Assembly (NCBI GenBank): GCA_030598165.1
Contig: JAUVQL010000025.1
Coordinates: 1-8,756, forward strand
Source of the DNA: Acidobacteriota bacterium
GTDB lineage: Bacteria > Acidobacteriota > Vicinamibacteria > Marinacidobacterales > SMYC01
DNA: 8,756 nt
Direction: 5' to 3'
Below, piece by piece: positions 1 through 7,286 of this stretch. The translations under genes were made by a program, and so were the position numbers. The notes below the pieces were generated by a model that had not been told where the DNA came from, did not search any database, and was given only the letters and a program-made list of their open reading frames with translations. How positions within the stretch are numbered: position 1 is the stretch's first letter; each line of letters opens with the position of its first letter.

Positions 1-184
1 GAATCCGTTCCCATGGAACCCGGTCGTGGTACTCCGTCGCGAGAAGCTCGTAGAGAAGGCGCGGTGTGCTTCCACCGGCTAGGGCAACGCAGAAGCGTTC
101 GTCCTGGGATACGCGCTCGACAAAGGCCTCTGCAACCGCCCGGCTCAAGCTCGCCTTGTCCGTGAACCGTCGAACGTCATGCAT
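1..184 (-). CDS. pgl: 6-phosphogluconolactonase, N-terminal part (runs off left edge)
   Basis: Only the first 61 codons are present. 6-Phosphogluconolactonase hydrolyses 6-phosphoglucono-delta-lactone, the product of Zwf, to 6-phosphogluconate in the cytoplasm. Reading the minus strand from the ATG at 184 gives a protein with the glycine-rich phosphate-binding motif VALAGGSTPRLLYELLA at residues 33-49, followed by VPWERI at 56-61. This is the usual layout of the DevB/Pgl (SugarP_isomerase-fold) family just before its conserved W-x-D-E-R region, which lies outside the window. The start is two bases after the zwf stop (TGA-CG-ATG). I see no good Shine-Dalgarno site just before it, so translation is probably coupled to zwf. 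The position as last visible gene of a pentose phosphate operon fits the identification well. Confidence 0.9.
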   Translation of the reverse strand, partial: MHDVRRFTDKASLSRAVAEAFVERVSQDERFCVALAGGSTPRLLYELLATEYHDRVPWERI

Positions 185-186
185 CG

Positions 187-1638
187 TCAATGTTCGGAGC
201 AACCGGGGAGCCAGGCTCTCCCTTCCCTCTCGATGAACTCGTCAGCTTCCCGCGGCCCCCAACTTCCTTCTTCATAAACCGCCAATGGTGGAACGCCACT
301 TCCCTCCCACCCTTGGATGATGGGGTCCATGAGCTTCCAGGAGAGATCGATACCATCGCTCCGCGTGAAAAGCGATGCATCCCCTTGAAGAGTGTCGAGC
401 AACAAACGCTCATAGGCTTCAGGGATTCCGATCTCGTGGAAGCCCTCGCGATAGTGAAACTCCATGTCCACCGATCGCATCTCAGCTACGGTGTCCGGCA
501 CCTTGGCTTCGAAGCGTAAATGGATCCCCTCGTCGGGTTGGATGCAGAGATCGAGAATGTTTCGACGGATGGTCACTCCGGGCGGTAACGGAAACATCAC
601 ATGAGGCGGACCGCGGAACTCGATAGTAATGGACGAAGTCTTTGTCGCCAACGCTTTGCCAGACCGAAGAAAGAAAGGAACACCTTGCCATCGCCAGTTG
701 TCGATCCAAAATCGAAGTGCCGCAAACGTCGGCGTTTGCGACCCCGGGGCCACTTCTTCCGCATCACAGTAGCCCCTGTATTGTCCGCGGACCGTTTCCG
801 TCTCGACGCGCTCCGATGACACGGGCCGGATCGCCTGGAAGACCTTGACCTTTTCGTTCCTAATGGCATCGGCCTCAAAAGAGGCGGGAGCCTCCATGGC
901 CACGAGTGCCAGCAACTGCAAGATGTGATTTTGGAACATGTCTCTAACAACACCAGTGGCATCGTAGAAGGCAGCGCGGTGCCCCACGTCCACCGTCTCG
1001 GCCACGGTGATTTGTACATGATCGACGTAGTTCCGGTTCCAAATCGGCTCGAACACTGTGTTGCCGAACCGGAAAAAAAGGATGTTCTGCGCGGTCTCCT
1101 TCCCCAGGTAGTGGTCGATACGGAAGATTTGACGCTCCTCGAAGACGGCCTGCAATGCCTCGTTGAGCGAAAGCGCCGAGTCACGATCTCTACCGAACGG
1201 CTTCTCGACGATCACTCGCCGCCAACCTTCTTCCTCGCCGGACATACCCTGTTCGCCGATGAGTCCCACCACAGGTTCATAGAACTTCGGCGAGATGGAG
1301 AGATAGTAGAGACGGTTGCCGGCGCCGTTCTTGCTCAATTCCCTATCAAGCGTTTCGAAGTCGCGAGCGGTCGTCAAGTCGCCGCGCACATAAGTAAGCC
1401 GAGGTGCGAACTCTTGCCATATGGACTCTTCGTACTCCTTAGAGGCAAATTCCTTGACCCCTTCCTGCATGACGTCTCGGAACTTCTCGTCGCTCCAGGC
1501 ACGGCGAGCAAAACCCACAACGCGGGCCCCCTCTGGTAGACGCCCTTTCCGATAGAGGTTGTAGAGCGCAGGCACCAGCTTCCTCTTTGTCAGATCTCCG
1601 GTCGCTCCGAAGATGACGATGCTCGTGGTCTCTGGCAT
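187..1638 (-). CDS. zwf: Glucose-6-phosphate 1-dehydrogenase
   Basis: This enzyme oxidises glucose 6-phosphate to 6-phosphoglucono-delta-lactone, the entry step of the oxidative pentose phosphate pathway. The 483 residues match the usual length of about 490. Visible signatures are the N-terminal dinucleotide-binding motif GATGDLTKRKL (11-21), VEKPFG (144-149), the substrate-binding and active-site segment RIDHYLGKE (173-181), and a second conserved histidine in FQNHILQ (H238), which aligns with the catalytic histidine of the family. Arginines 45-46 after the second beta strand (VGFARR) sit where NADP-preferring enzymes bind the 2'-phosphate, so NADP is the likely cofactor; that is inference. 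The start at 1638 has GAGGAG (1645-1650) six bases upstream, overlapping the gnd stop. No opcA (an assembly factor found beside zwf in actinobacteria and cyanobacteria) is present in the window. Confidence 0.97.
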   Translation of the reverse strand: MPETTSIVIFGATGDLTKRKLVPALYNLYRKGRLPEGARVVGFARRAWSDEKFRDVMQEGVKEFASKEYEESIWQEFAPRLTYVRGDLTTARDFETLDRELSKNGAGNRLYYLSISPKFYEPVVGLIGEQGMSGEEEGWRRVIVEKPFGRDRDSALSLNEALQAVFEERQIFRIDHYLGKETAQNILFFRFGNTVFEPIWNRNYVDHVQITVAETVDVGHRAAFYDATGVVRDMFQNHILQLLALVAMEAPASFEADAIRNEKVKVFQAIRPVSSERVETETVRGQYRGYCDAEEVAPGSQTPTFAALRFWIDNWRWQGVPFFLRSGKALATKTSSITIEFRGPPHVMFPLPPGVTIRRNILDLCIQPDEGIHLRFEAKVPDTVAEMRSVDMEFHYREGFHEIGIPEAYERLLLDTLQGDASLFTRSDGIDLSWKLMDPIIQGWEGSGVPPLAVYEEGSWGPREADEFIEREGRAWLPGCSEH

Positions 1639-1644
1639 GGGAAT

Positions 1645-1650
1645 CTCCTC
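1645..1650 (-). promoter_or_regulatory. zwf ribosome binding site overlapping the gnd stop codon
   Basis: The minus strand reads TGAGGAGATTCCC-ATG. GAGGAG begins inside the gnd TGA stop (1649-1651), so a ribosome ending gnd sits directly on the zwf initiation site. This implies coupled translation and fixes the zwf start at 1638. Confidence 0.7.
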
Positions 1651-2557
1651 AGCTTTTCTTCTTCACGGCATGTCCGCCGAACTGGTTCCGCATAGCAGCT
1701 AGAAGTTTCGCTGCAAAGCTCTCATCTTGACGACTGACGAAACGCATCTGCAGTGCCAATGTCATGATGGGAGCCGGGACGTCGAGGTCGATGGCCTCCG
1801 CTACGGTCCAACGCCCTTCGCCACTGTCCGCGACCCAGCCTTTGATACCGCTCAGCTTGCCATCTTCTTCGAGTGCCGCCGCTGTGAGATCCAACAACCA
1901 GGACCGCACGACGCTACCGTATTGCCAGATCTCGGCGATCTCGGCGAGGTCGAGACCGAATTCCTCCTTTTTGCTCATCACTTCGAAGCCCTCGGCATAA
2001 GCCTGCATCATGCCGTCCTCGATGCCGTTATGGATCATTTTGACGAAGTGACCCGACCCGGTGGGTCCCACGCGTCCCCAACCTTGGTCGGCTGCAGGCG
2101 CCAGAGTTTCGAAGAGGGGACGAAGCCGCTCGACGGCGTTTGCGTCACCGCCCACCATCATGCTGTAGCCCTCGGTGAGTCCCCAGACGCCGCCGCTCGT
2201 ACCGACATCGACGAAATCGATTTTCTTCTTTCGCAAAGCCTCGCCGCGGTCGAGTGTATTCTTGTAATTGCTGTTACCCCCATCGATGATGACATCGCCT
2301 TCCGCGAGCAGTTCGGAAAGCTCCGTGATGACACTTTCGGTCGGCTTGCCAGAGGGGACCATCACCCAAACGGATCGCGGCGTATCGAGCTGGCTCACCA
2401 TATCTTGTAAGGACTGAGCAGCAACGGCGCCTTCTTCAGCGGATGCTTTTATGGCATCCGCGCTCCGGTCGAAGACAACCAGGCGATGACCGCCTTTCAA
2501 GAGGCGCGAGGTCATATTGGCGCCCATCTTTCCGAGTCCCACCATTCCAAGTTCCAT
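1649..2557 (-). CDS. gnd: 6-phosphogluconate dehydrogenase, decarboxylating, short form
   Basis: It oxidatively decarboxylates 6-phosphogluconate to ribulose 5-phosphate and CO2. The 302-residue length marks it as the short form (GndA/YqeC-like), not the 470-residue enterobacterial type. Signatures are the Rossmann motif VGLGKMG (6-12), DGGNSNYK (92-99), the substrate loop GTSGGVWGL (119-127), and GHFVKMIHNGIE (169-180), containing the catalytic lysine K173 and glutamate E180. After the second beta strand the sequence is VVFDRS (27-32). NADP-specific enzymes usually have N-R-S/T here, so the acidic D30 hints at NAD use, although the following arginine is kept. The start at 2557 has GGAGG (2564-2568) at six-base spacing. 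The stop TGA overlaps the zwf ribosome binding site. Confidence 0.96.
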   Translation of the reverse strand: MELGMVGLGKMGANMTSRLLKGGHRLVVFDRSADAIKASAEEGAVAAQSLQDMVSQLDTPRSVWVMVPSGKPTESVITELSELLAEGDVIIDGGNSNYKNTLDRGEALRKKKIDFVDVGTSGGVWGLTEGYSMMVGGDANAVERLRPLFETLAPAADQGWGRVGPTGSGHFVKMIHNGIEDGMMQAYAEGFEVMSKKEEFGLDLAEIAEIWQYGSVVRSWLLDLTAAALEEDGKLSGIKGWVADSGEGRWTVAEAIDLDVPAPIMTLALQMRFVSRQDESFAAKLLAAMRNQFGGHAVKKKS

Positions 2558-2653
2558 TGCTAGCCTCCATGAATCTCGATTACGTTTTCAGTGAGAAGGG
2601 CGCACCGATCTCATCAACTTTTCAACTTTGAGCCCGCCCCCAACTAATCCTGA
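2558..2653 (-). other. tkt-gnd intergenic spacer
   Basis: These 96 bases form the only sizeable gap within the pentose phosphate operon. I see the gnd ribosome binding site (2564-2568) and a short direct repeat, AAAGTTG-AAAAGTTG on the minus strand, but no convincing hairpin-plus-T-run terminator and no promoter with two good hexamers. Read-through from tkt into gnd is therefore the simplest assumption. Confidence 0.5.
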
Positions 2654-4712
2654 CTAACGGCCCACGAGCTCTTTCGCCGCGGAAACGATCTTCTCTGGCG
2701 TGAAGCCGAATTTATTCTGGAGATCCCTTTGAGGTGCCGAGGCACCGAAGGTGTGCATTCCAATGATGCGGCCGTGCGGCCCGACGTACCGATCCCAACC
2801 CAGCGTCGATGCCTGTTCGACGGAGATCCGCGCGGCGATCTCTGGCGGTAAAACACTATCACGATAGTCTTGGCTTTGTTGCTCGAAGAGCTCCCAGGAA
2901 GGCATGCTCACCACGCGCGCCTTGACGGAGTCTTTCTCGGGTTGCTCGTAGGCCTCCACGCACAGAGTCACTTCGCTGCCGGTAGCGAGGAGCACCACTT
3001 CGGGCCTTCCATCGTCTGCGTCGGCAAGAATATACGCACCTTTCGAGACTCCTGCGGCCGATGCATATTTGGAACGATCCAAAGTGGGCAACGACTGCCG
3101 GGAGAGAATCAGTGCCGCGGGCTCGTGACGGAGCTCCATGATCACTCGCCAAGCCTCGACAACCTCGTTGGCATCCGCCGGTCGAAGGGTTACGAGACCC
3201 GGGATGGCTCGCAAGGACGCCAACTGCTCTACCGGTTGGTGGGTCGGCCCGTCTTCGCCGACAGCGATGGAGTCGTGCGTAAAGATATAAATGACAGGAA
3301 TCTCCATCAGGGGCACTGAGACGGAGCGCTGCTCTCTGGTAGTCACTAAAGATCAGAAAGCCGGAGCCATAGGGACGGATCTTGGTCAAGGACATCCCAT
3401 TCAAGACGGCTCCCATGGCGTGCTCTCGGACACCGAAGTGTAGGTTTCGGCCAGCGTAGTTCTCGGACGCGAAATTGCCTGCGTCGTCCATGGTCAGGAG
3501 CGTCTTTGTGGAAGGAGCCAGGTCGGCAGAGCCCCCCATGAGCCAAGGGACGTTCTTGGCGACGGCGTTCAGGACCTTACCTGACGCCACTCTGGTTGCC
3601 ACTCCTTTGGGATCCGTAGGAAAGGTCGGCAAATCTTGTTCCCACGCCTCCGGTAGTTGCCGGCGCTGCATCTTCTGGAGCCCATCGGCCAACTCGGGAT
3701 GCTCCTTCGTGTAAGCTTCGAGCTGCCCCATCCAAGCTTCACGGCAGTCGTGTCCGCGCCGCCCTATCCCGTCTACGAAGTGTTTTCTCACTTCGTCGGG
3801 TACCATGAATTGGGCGTCTTCCGGCCAGCCGTAGTTCCTCTTGGCCGATCGAACTTCTTCTTCGCCCAAAGGCGCGCCATGAGCGTCGCTGGTGTCTTGC
3901 TTGTTGGGAGCGCCATAGGCGATGTGACTGTCGACAATGATGAGTGTCGGACCGTCGCCTACCGTCTTGAATCGACGGAGCGCTTGGTTGATCGCCTCGA
4001 TGTCATTGGCGTCGCCGACGCACGAAACATTCCAACCGTAGCTTGTGAAGCGGGCAGCAACGTCTTCGCTGAAGGTCAAGTCGGTGGGCCCTTCAATGGT
4101 GATCCGGTTGCTGTCGTAGATCCAGCACAGGTTTGGGAGCTTCAAGTGACCCGCAAGAGAGGCGGCCTCACTAGAGACGCCCTCCATCATGTCACCGTCG
4201 CCGCACAAGACATAAACGTCGTAGTCGAACATGTCGAAGCCGGGACGGTTGAAATGATTGCCCATCCAAAGACCGGCGAGGGCCATTCCCACACTATTGG
4301 CCACGCCTTGTCCCAACGGACCCGTGGTCGTTTCGACACCAGAAGTCCAACGATACTCCGGATGCCCGGGACATCTACCGTCGAGTTGCCTAAAGGCCTT
4401 GATGTCTTCCAAGGCGACCGCGAGCTCGTCGAGTCGTTCGTACTTCCGATTGACCGCCTTGACACCAGCTAAGTGCAAAATGGAGTAGAGAAGCATCGAG
4501 GCATGACCCATGGACAAAACGAAACGATCTCTATTGGGCCAGATCGGGTCTTCGGGATCGAAACGAAGGAATCTCTGCCACAGCGTGTATACGACCGGGG
4601 CCATGGCCATTGGGGTTCCTGGATGACCCGAGTTGGCCTTCTCGACCGCGTCCATGGAGAGCGTTCGGATCGTATTTATGGCCGTGAGCTCAATTGTATC
4701 TTTCCTATCCAT
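2654..4712 (-). CDS. tkt: Transketolase, interrupted by a one-base frameshift
   Basis: Transketolase moves two-carbon ketol units between sugar phosphates using thiamine diphosphate. The first frame gives residues 1-467 with SGHPG (28-32), the ThDP/metal motif GDGDMMEG (171-178) with the partner asparagine in YDSN (199-202), HGAPLG (278-283), and FGVREHAMG (426-434) with catalytic E430. Homology then stops abruptly and resumes one base over with LMEIPVIYIFTHDSI, continuing through THQPVEQLASLR and the C-terminal domain to the stop at 2654. Joining the frames gives 685 residues, normal for the family. The extra base lies in the G run at 3310-3313. If real, the unshifted product would run out of frame to 2859 (617 residues) and lose half of the pyrimidine domain and the whole C-terminal domain. 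The start at 4712 lies three bases after the tal stop, with an AAGG site just upstream. Confidence 0.93.
3310..3313 (-). other. Frameshift site in tkt (run of four C on the coding strand)
   Basis: The coding strand reads AGT-GCC-CCT-GAT-GGA in the upstream frame, giving S-A-P-D-G. Deleting one C gives AGT-GCC-CTG-ATG-GAG, or S-A-L-M-E, which restores the conserved RLSALMEIPVIY segment. One surplus base in a homopolymer is the most economical explanation. The in-frame codon CCT and the absence of a nearby stop codon or strong internal Shine-Dalgarno argue against programmed +1 frameshifting. Confidence 0.85.
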
Positions 4713-4715
4713 GAA

Positions 4716-5840
4716 CTACCTTGATTTCGATAATTCGAGAAAGCTTTCCCGCTTTTGTTCGACCGACGCCAGAAGTTGGTCGAAGGCGTCGGCAAACTTC
4801 TTGACGCCCTCGGCAAGGAGTTGGTCGGTGACCTCTTCCATCGACACGCCGACTTTTTCGAGTGCCTGGACAGCCTCCCTCGCAGCGTCGACGTTCTCAG
4901 GGAGGGTCGTTTCAACCGTTCCACCCGCCTTGAAAGCATGAAAGGTGTCGTCGGGAACCGTGTTCACCGTGTCCGGTCCAATGAGCTCGTCGACGTAGAG
5001 GGTCTTAGAGTAGTTTGGATTTTTCGTGCTCGTGCTCGCCCAAAGGAGGCGCTGCGGGCGTGCACCTTTTGCCGCAAGCCCTTGCCATTGCTCTGTCGCG
5101 GACAGTTCCTGATAACGGAGGTAGGCCAATTTTGAGTTGGCCACTGCGACCTTGCCGAAAAGTTTTTCTGCATCTTTCTCGCCCGTCTCTTCGAGCTTCT
5201 TGTCTACGAGGCTGTCGACACGACTCACAAAAAAGCTTGCGACGCTGGCAACTCGGGTAATATCGTCACCCGTCGCTTGCCGTTTCTCGAGCCCTTCCAT
5301 ATACGCCCGGGCCGCGGCTTCATACATATCGACTGCAAAAAGGAGCGTCACATTGATGTTGATACCTTCACTGATGAGCTCTCGGATTGCAGGAATGCCC
5401 TCCGGTGTCGCCGGTACTTTGACCATCAAATTGTCTCGGCAAATCGTTTTATGAAGACGCCGTGCTTCCTCGACGGTGGCTTCGGTATCGTTAGCCAGGT
5501 GAGGTGAGACTTCCATGCTAATAAATCCGTCCCTGCCTTCCGTTCTCAGATAGACCGGATAGAAGATGTCAGTGGCCAGCTGGATGTCTTGGATGGCGAG
5601 GTGCTCAAAGATGTCTTTGGGCTTTTCCACACCTTGAAGCACCAAGGCCTTCATTGCCGGGTCATAACCCACTCCGGATGCCAGAGCCTTCTCGAAGATG
5701 GCGGGATTCGAAGTCACACCGAGAAGCCCGTCGTTTTCCACCATCCCTCGAAGCTCACCGGTCGTGATGAGATCCCGGCTGATATTGTCGAACCAGATAC
5801 TCTGCCCGTGCTCTTGCACATCAATTAATGGGTTGGCCAT
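4716..5840 (-). CDS. tal: Transaldolase (long, TalB-unlike subfamily)
   Basis: Transaldolase transfers a dihydroxyacetone unit between sedoheptulose 7-phosphate and glyceraldehyde 3-phosphate through a Schiff base. The 374 residues match the longer transaldolase subfamily known from actinobacteria and others, which exceeds E. coli TalB (about 317). Signatures are LLGVTSNPAIFEKA (39-52), the Schiff-base lysine K141 in NLMVKVPAT, NINVTLLF (161-168), SFFVSRVDSLVD (202-213) and RLLWASTSTKNP (264-275). The fit along the whole length, including DELIGPDTVNTVP and the C-terminal helices, rules out a fragment. It is the first gene of the minus-strand operon, starting at 5840 with a strong GGAGGAGG site, and its stop is three bases before the tkt start. 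Confidence 0.96.
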   Translation of the reverse strand: MANPLIDVQEHGQSIWFDNISRDLITTGELRGMVENDGLLGVTSNPAIFEKALASGVGYDPAMKALVLQGVEKPKDIFEHLAIQDIQLATDIFYPVYLRTEGRDGFISMEVSPHLANDTEATVEEARRLHKTICRDNLMVKVPATPEGIPAIRELISEGININVTLLFAVDMYEAAARAYMEGLEKRQATGDDITRVASVASFFVSRVDSLVDKKLEETGEKDAEKLFGKVAVANSKLAYLRYQELSATEQWQGLAAKGARPQRLLWASTSTKNPNYSKTLYVDELIGPDTVNTVPDDTFHAFKAGGTVETTLPENVDAAREAVQALEKVGVSMEEVTDQLLAEGVKKFADAFDQLLASVEQKRESFLELSKSR

Positions 5841-5844
5841 GATT

Positions 5845-5852
5845 CCTCCTCC
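5845..5852 (-). promoter_or_regulatory. Strong ribosome binding site of tal
   Basis: The minus strand carries GGAGGAGG followed by four bases and ATG. This is close to the anti-Shine-Dalgarno complement and is the strongest such site in the window, as expected for the lead gene of a highly expressed operon. Confidence 0.75.
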
Positions 5853-5867
5853 GGAAAGAACGCCCCC

Positions 5868-5948
5868 AGATACAAGTGGCTGGCACCTTTATCATAGCGC
5901 CAAACTCCCTCGTCGCGAGGGCTGAATTTTATTCCTGGAGTTGTATCT
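5868..5948. repeat. Widely spaced inverted 8-base pair AGATACAA / TTGTATCT
   Basis: AGATACAA (5868-5875) and its exact reverse complement TTGTATCT (5941-5948) flank the hairpin. The match becomes 9 of 10 when extended inward by two bases. Centres are 73 bases apart, close to seven helical turns. One copy lies within the spacer of the candidate tal promoter. This could be a pair of regulator sites, but a chance match of this size is quite possible in 167 bases. Confidence 0.25.
5907..5921. repeat. Perfect hairpin/palindrome CCCTCG-TCG-CGAGGG in the divergent region
   Basis: Six-base arms (5907-5912 and 5916-5921) surround a three-base loop with no mismatch. The element sits at the predicted transcription start of the tal operon, so it could be an operator or a 5'-end RNA hairpin. 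On the plus strand it is followed by an AATTTTATT stretch, but no plus-strand gene ends here, so a terminator role is unlikely. Confidence 0.45.
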
Positions 5949-5955
5949 ATAACAA
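5926..5955 (-). promoter_or_regulatory. Candidate sigma70-type promoter of the tal-tkt-gnd-zwf-pgl operon
   Basis: On the minus strand TTGTTA (5950-5955) and TAAAAT (5926-5931) are separated by 18 bases. They differ from the TTGACA/TATAAT consensus at two and one positions. Transcription would begin near 5918, leaving a leader of roughly 78 bases before tal. A second -10-like hexamer, TATGAT (5891-5896), lies downstream but lacks a good -35. The prediction is by eye only. Confidence 0.4.
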
Positions 5956-6007
5956 AAACATCACATTTTGGCCGTTGCTGCTGTAAGCTGAGAGCATGGA
6001 GGCCTGA

Positions 6008-6751
6008 ATGGAGTTGTTGGGTATCGACATCGGCGGGACGGGAATCAAGGGTGCCATCGTAGATACCCAAAAAGGTAAACTGACTACGGACCGCTATCGA
6101 CTGCTCACTCCAAAGCCGGCCAAATCGGAGCCGGTTGTCGAGATCGTGGCCCAGATCGTGGAGCATTTCCAGTGGAAAGGGCCTGTTGGATGCGGATTCC
6201 CCGCCGCTATCGTCAAGAACAAGGTCTCGACAGCCTCAAATATTTCAAAGAAGTGGCTAGGACTCGACGTCGCGAAAATGGTGGAGGAGGCGACTGGCTG
6301 CAGTAGCATCGTACTCAATGACGCCGATGCGGCCGGACTCGCGGAGATGCGCTTTGGCGCCGGAAAAAGCCGCGACGGTTTAGTGATCATCGTGACCCTT
6401 GGAACAGGAATAGGCTCAGCCCTCTTCATGGACGGACGGCTCGTGCCCAATACGGAGCTCGGTCACATCGAGATCGGTAATGTGGAAGCAGAGCGATGGG
6501 CGTCGGAGATTGTCAGGGAAAAGGAAGGCCTGAGTTGGAAAAAGTGGGCCAAGCGGATCGACACCTACCTCAAACGAATGCAGGTCTATTTCTGGCCCGA
6601 GCTCTTTATCGTTGGCGGCGGAGTCAGCAAGAAACACGAGAAGTTCCTACCTTTGCTGACCATTGATTGTGAAGTGGTCCCCGCCAAGCTGCGAAACGAG
6701 GCGGGCATCATCGGTGCAGCGATGGCCGCGGCCGAGTTTTTCAAGCCTTAG
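6008..6751 (+). CDS. ppgK: Polyphosphate glucokinase (ROK family)
   Basis: It phosphorylates glucose to glucose 6-phosphate using inorganic polyphosphate, and in many members also ATP. The 247 residues match the short PpgK group. Visible features are the phosphate-binding motif [12 protein letters not shown] (5-16), GCGFPA (61-66), NDADAAG (104-110) with the presumed catalytic D105, LGTGIGSA (131-138), NTELGH (148-153), [11 protein letters not shown] (173-183) and [18 protein letters not shown] (200-217). The segment from EGLSWK to the C terminus is characteristic of PpgK, and the cysteine-rich zinc motif of other ROK kinases and repressors is absent. The start at 6008 has GGAGG at 5998-6002 with five-base spacing. 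It is transcribed divergently from the pentose phosphate operon and would supply substrate for Zwf. Preference for polyphosphate over ATP is inferred from family resemblance. Confidence 0.93.
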   Translation: MELLGIDIGGTGIKGAIVDTQKGKLTTDRYRLLTPKPAKSEPVVEIVAQIVEHFQWKGPVGCGFPAAIVKNKVSTASNISKKWLGLDVAKMVEEATGCSSIVLNDADAAGLAEMRFGAGKSRDGLVIIVTLGTGIGSALFMDGRLVPNTELGHIEIGNVEAERWASEIVREKEGLSWKKWAKRIDTYLKRMQVYFWPELFIVGGGVSKKHEKFLPLLTIDCEVVPAKLRNEAGIIGAAMAAAEFFKP

Positions 6752-6825
6752 CCTTAGCCCGGCAACTTTCCCCGATCCCGTCATGTATCATAGAGCAATC
6801 CTGAGTGGACTTGAGGGAGGTAGCT

Positions 6826-7281
6826 ATGCATCGCACATTGGCTGGAACATTCACGTTGGCATTTATTTTACTGGCTCCTTTACCCGTATCGTCTCAAGAA
6901 GTCGAGGTAAGACAAACCATTGACAACTTGTTGAAACTACTGGGCACGCACGATGCGAACGCTCTAGCTGACTACTTCACGAACGACGCCGTCCTCATCG
7001 TCGCTCGTCAAATAGAGGGCAAGTGGGTTAACACCGTGGAGACCGCCACGCGATGGCTTGAAAGGATGAAGAGCAATACGGAAGCCCCTCAGTTCGAGGA
7101 GCGCATCTCGAATGTGGAGGTCACCATTGACAGCGGTGAACTTGCCTATTTGCGCGCGGATTTTGAAATCGTGCGGGAAGGCAAGGTAGTGACTTACGGT
7201 GTAGACGTCTTTACGTTGTTGCGAATCAGGGACGAGTGGAAGATCGCTACGATTTCTTATACGAATTTAACCAAGAAATAG
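6826..7281 (+). CDS. Exported NTF2-like (SnoaL/DUF4440-type) small protein
   Basis: Of 151 residues, about the first 23 form a likely signal peptide: H2-R3, a hydrophobic stretch from L5 to L19, then PVSSQE with possible cleavage after S23 or Q24. The remaining 125-130 residues look like a single NTF2-like cone fold: an N-terminal helix (VRQTIDNLLKLLGTHD), then DYFTNDAVLIV, an EGKW loop, and C-terminal strands ending in DVFTLLRIRDEWKIATISYT. The family includes ketosteroid isomerase-like enzymes and many non-catalytic binding proteins, so no function can be assigned. The ATG at 6826 is chosen because GGGAGG (6815-6820) lies five bases upstream and it gives a proper signal peptide; a GTG at 6805 would add seven charged residues. 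It follows ppgK by 74 bases and may be co-transcribed. Confidence 0.8.
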   Translation: MHRTLAGTFTLAFILLAPLPVSSQEVEVRQTIDNLLKLLGTHDANALADYFTNDAVLIVARQIEGKWVNTVETATRWLERMKSNTEAPQFEERISNVEVTIDSGELAYLRADFEIVREGKVVTYGVDVFTLLRIRDEWKIATISYTNLTKK

Positions 7282-7286
7282 TGGAG

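Noticed and set aside
925..1539. Long plus-strand open frame (about 200 codons) opposite zwf
   Set aside because: It is antisense to a clearly conserved enzyme, has no recognisable domain, and open frames opposite biased codons are common at this GC.
1727..2410. Plus-strand open frame of about 227 codons opposite gnd
   Set aside because: It mirrors gnd codons and has no family features or plausible neighbour arrangement of its own.
2859..3309. C-terminal 150 residues of the unshifted transketolase frame as a novel domain
   Set aside because: The sequence is arginine-rich, low-complexity and without homology signals, while the alternative frame encodes the expected transketolase C terminus.
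3300..3320. Programmed +1 ribosomal frameshifting in tkt
   Set aside because: No slippery codon next to a stop, no internal Shine-Dalgarno at the right distance, and transketolase is not known to use frameshifting.
3657..4472. Plus-strand open frame of about 270 codons opposite tkt
   Set aside because: Same reasoning: the opposite strand encodes conserved transketolase motifs throughout.
5907..5935. Rho-independent terminator on the plus strand in the divergent region
   Set aside because: The stem is only six base pairs, the T tract is interrupted, and no plus-strand gene ends there.
5950..5975. CRP-type site around TGTGATG on the minus strand
   Set aside because: Only one half-site is present; the second half does not match TCACA at the required spacing.
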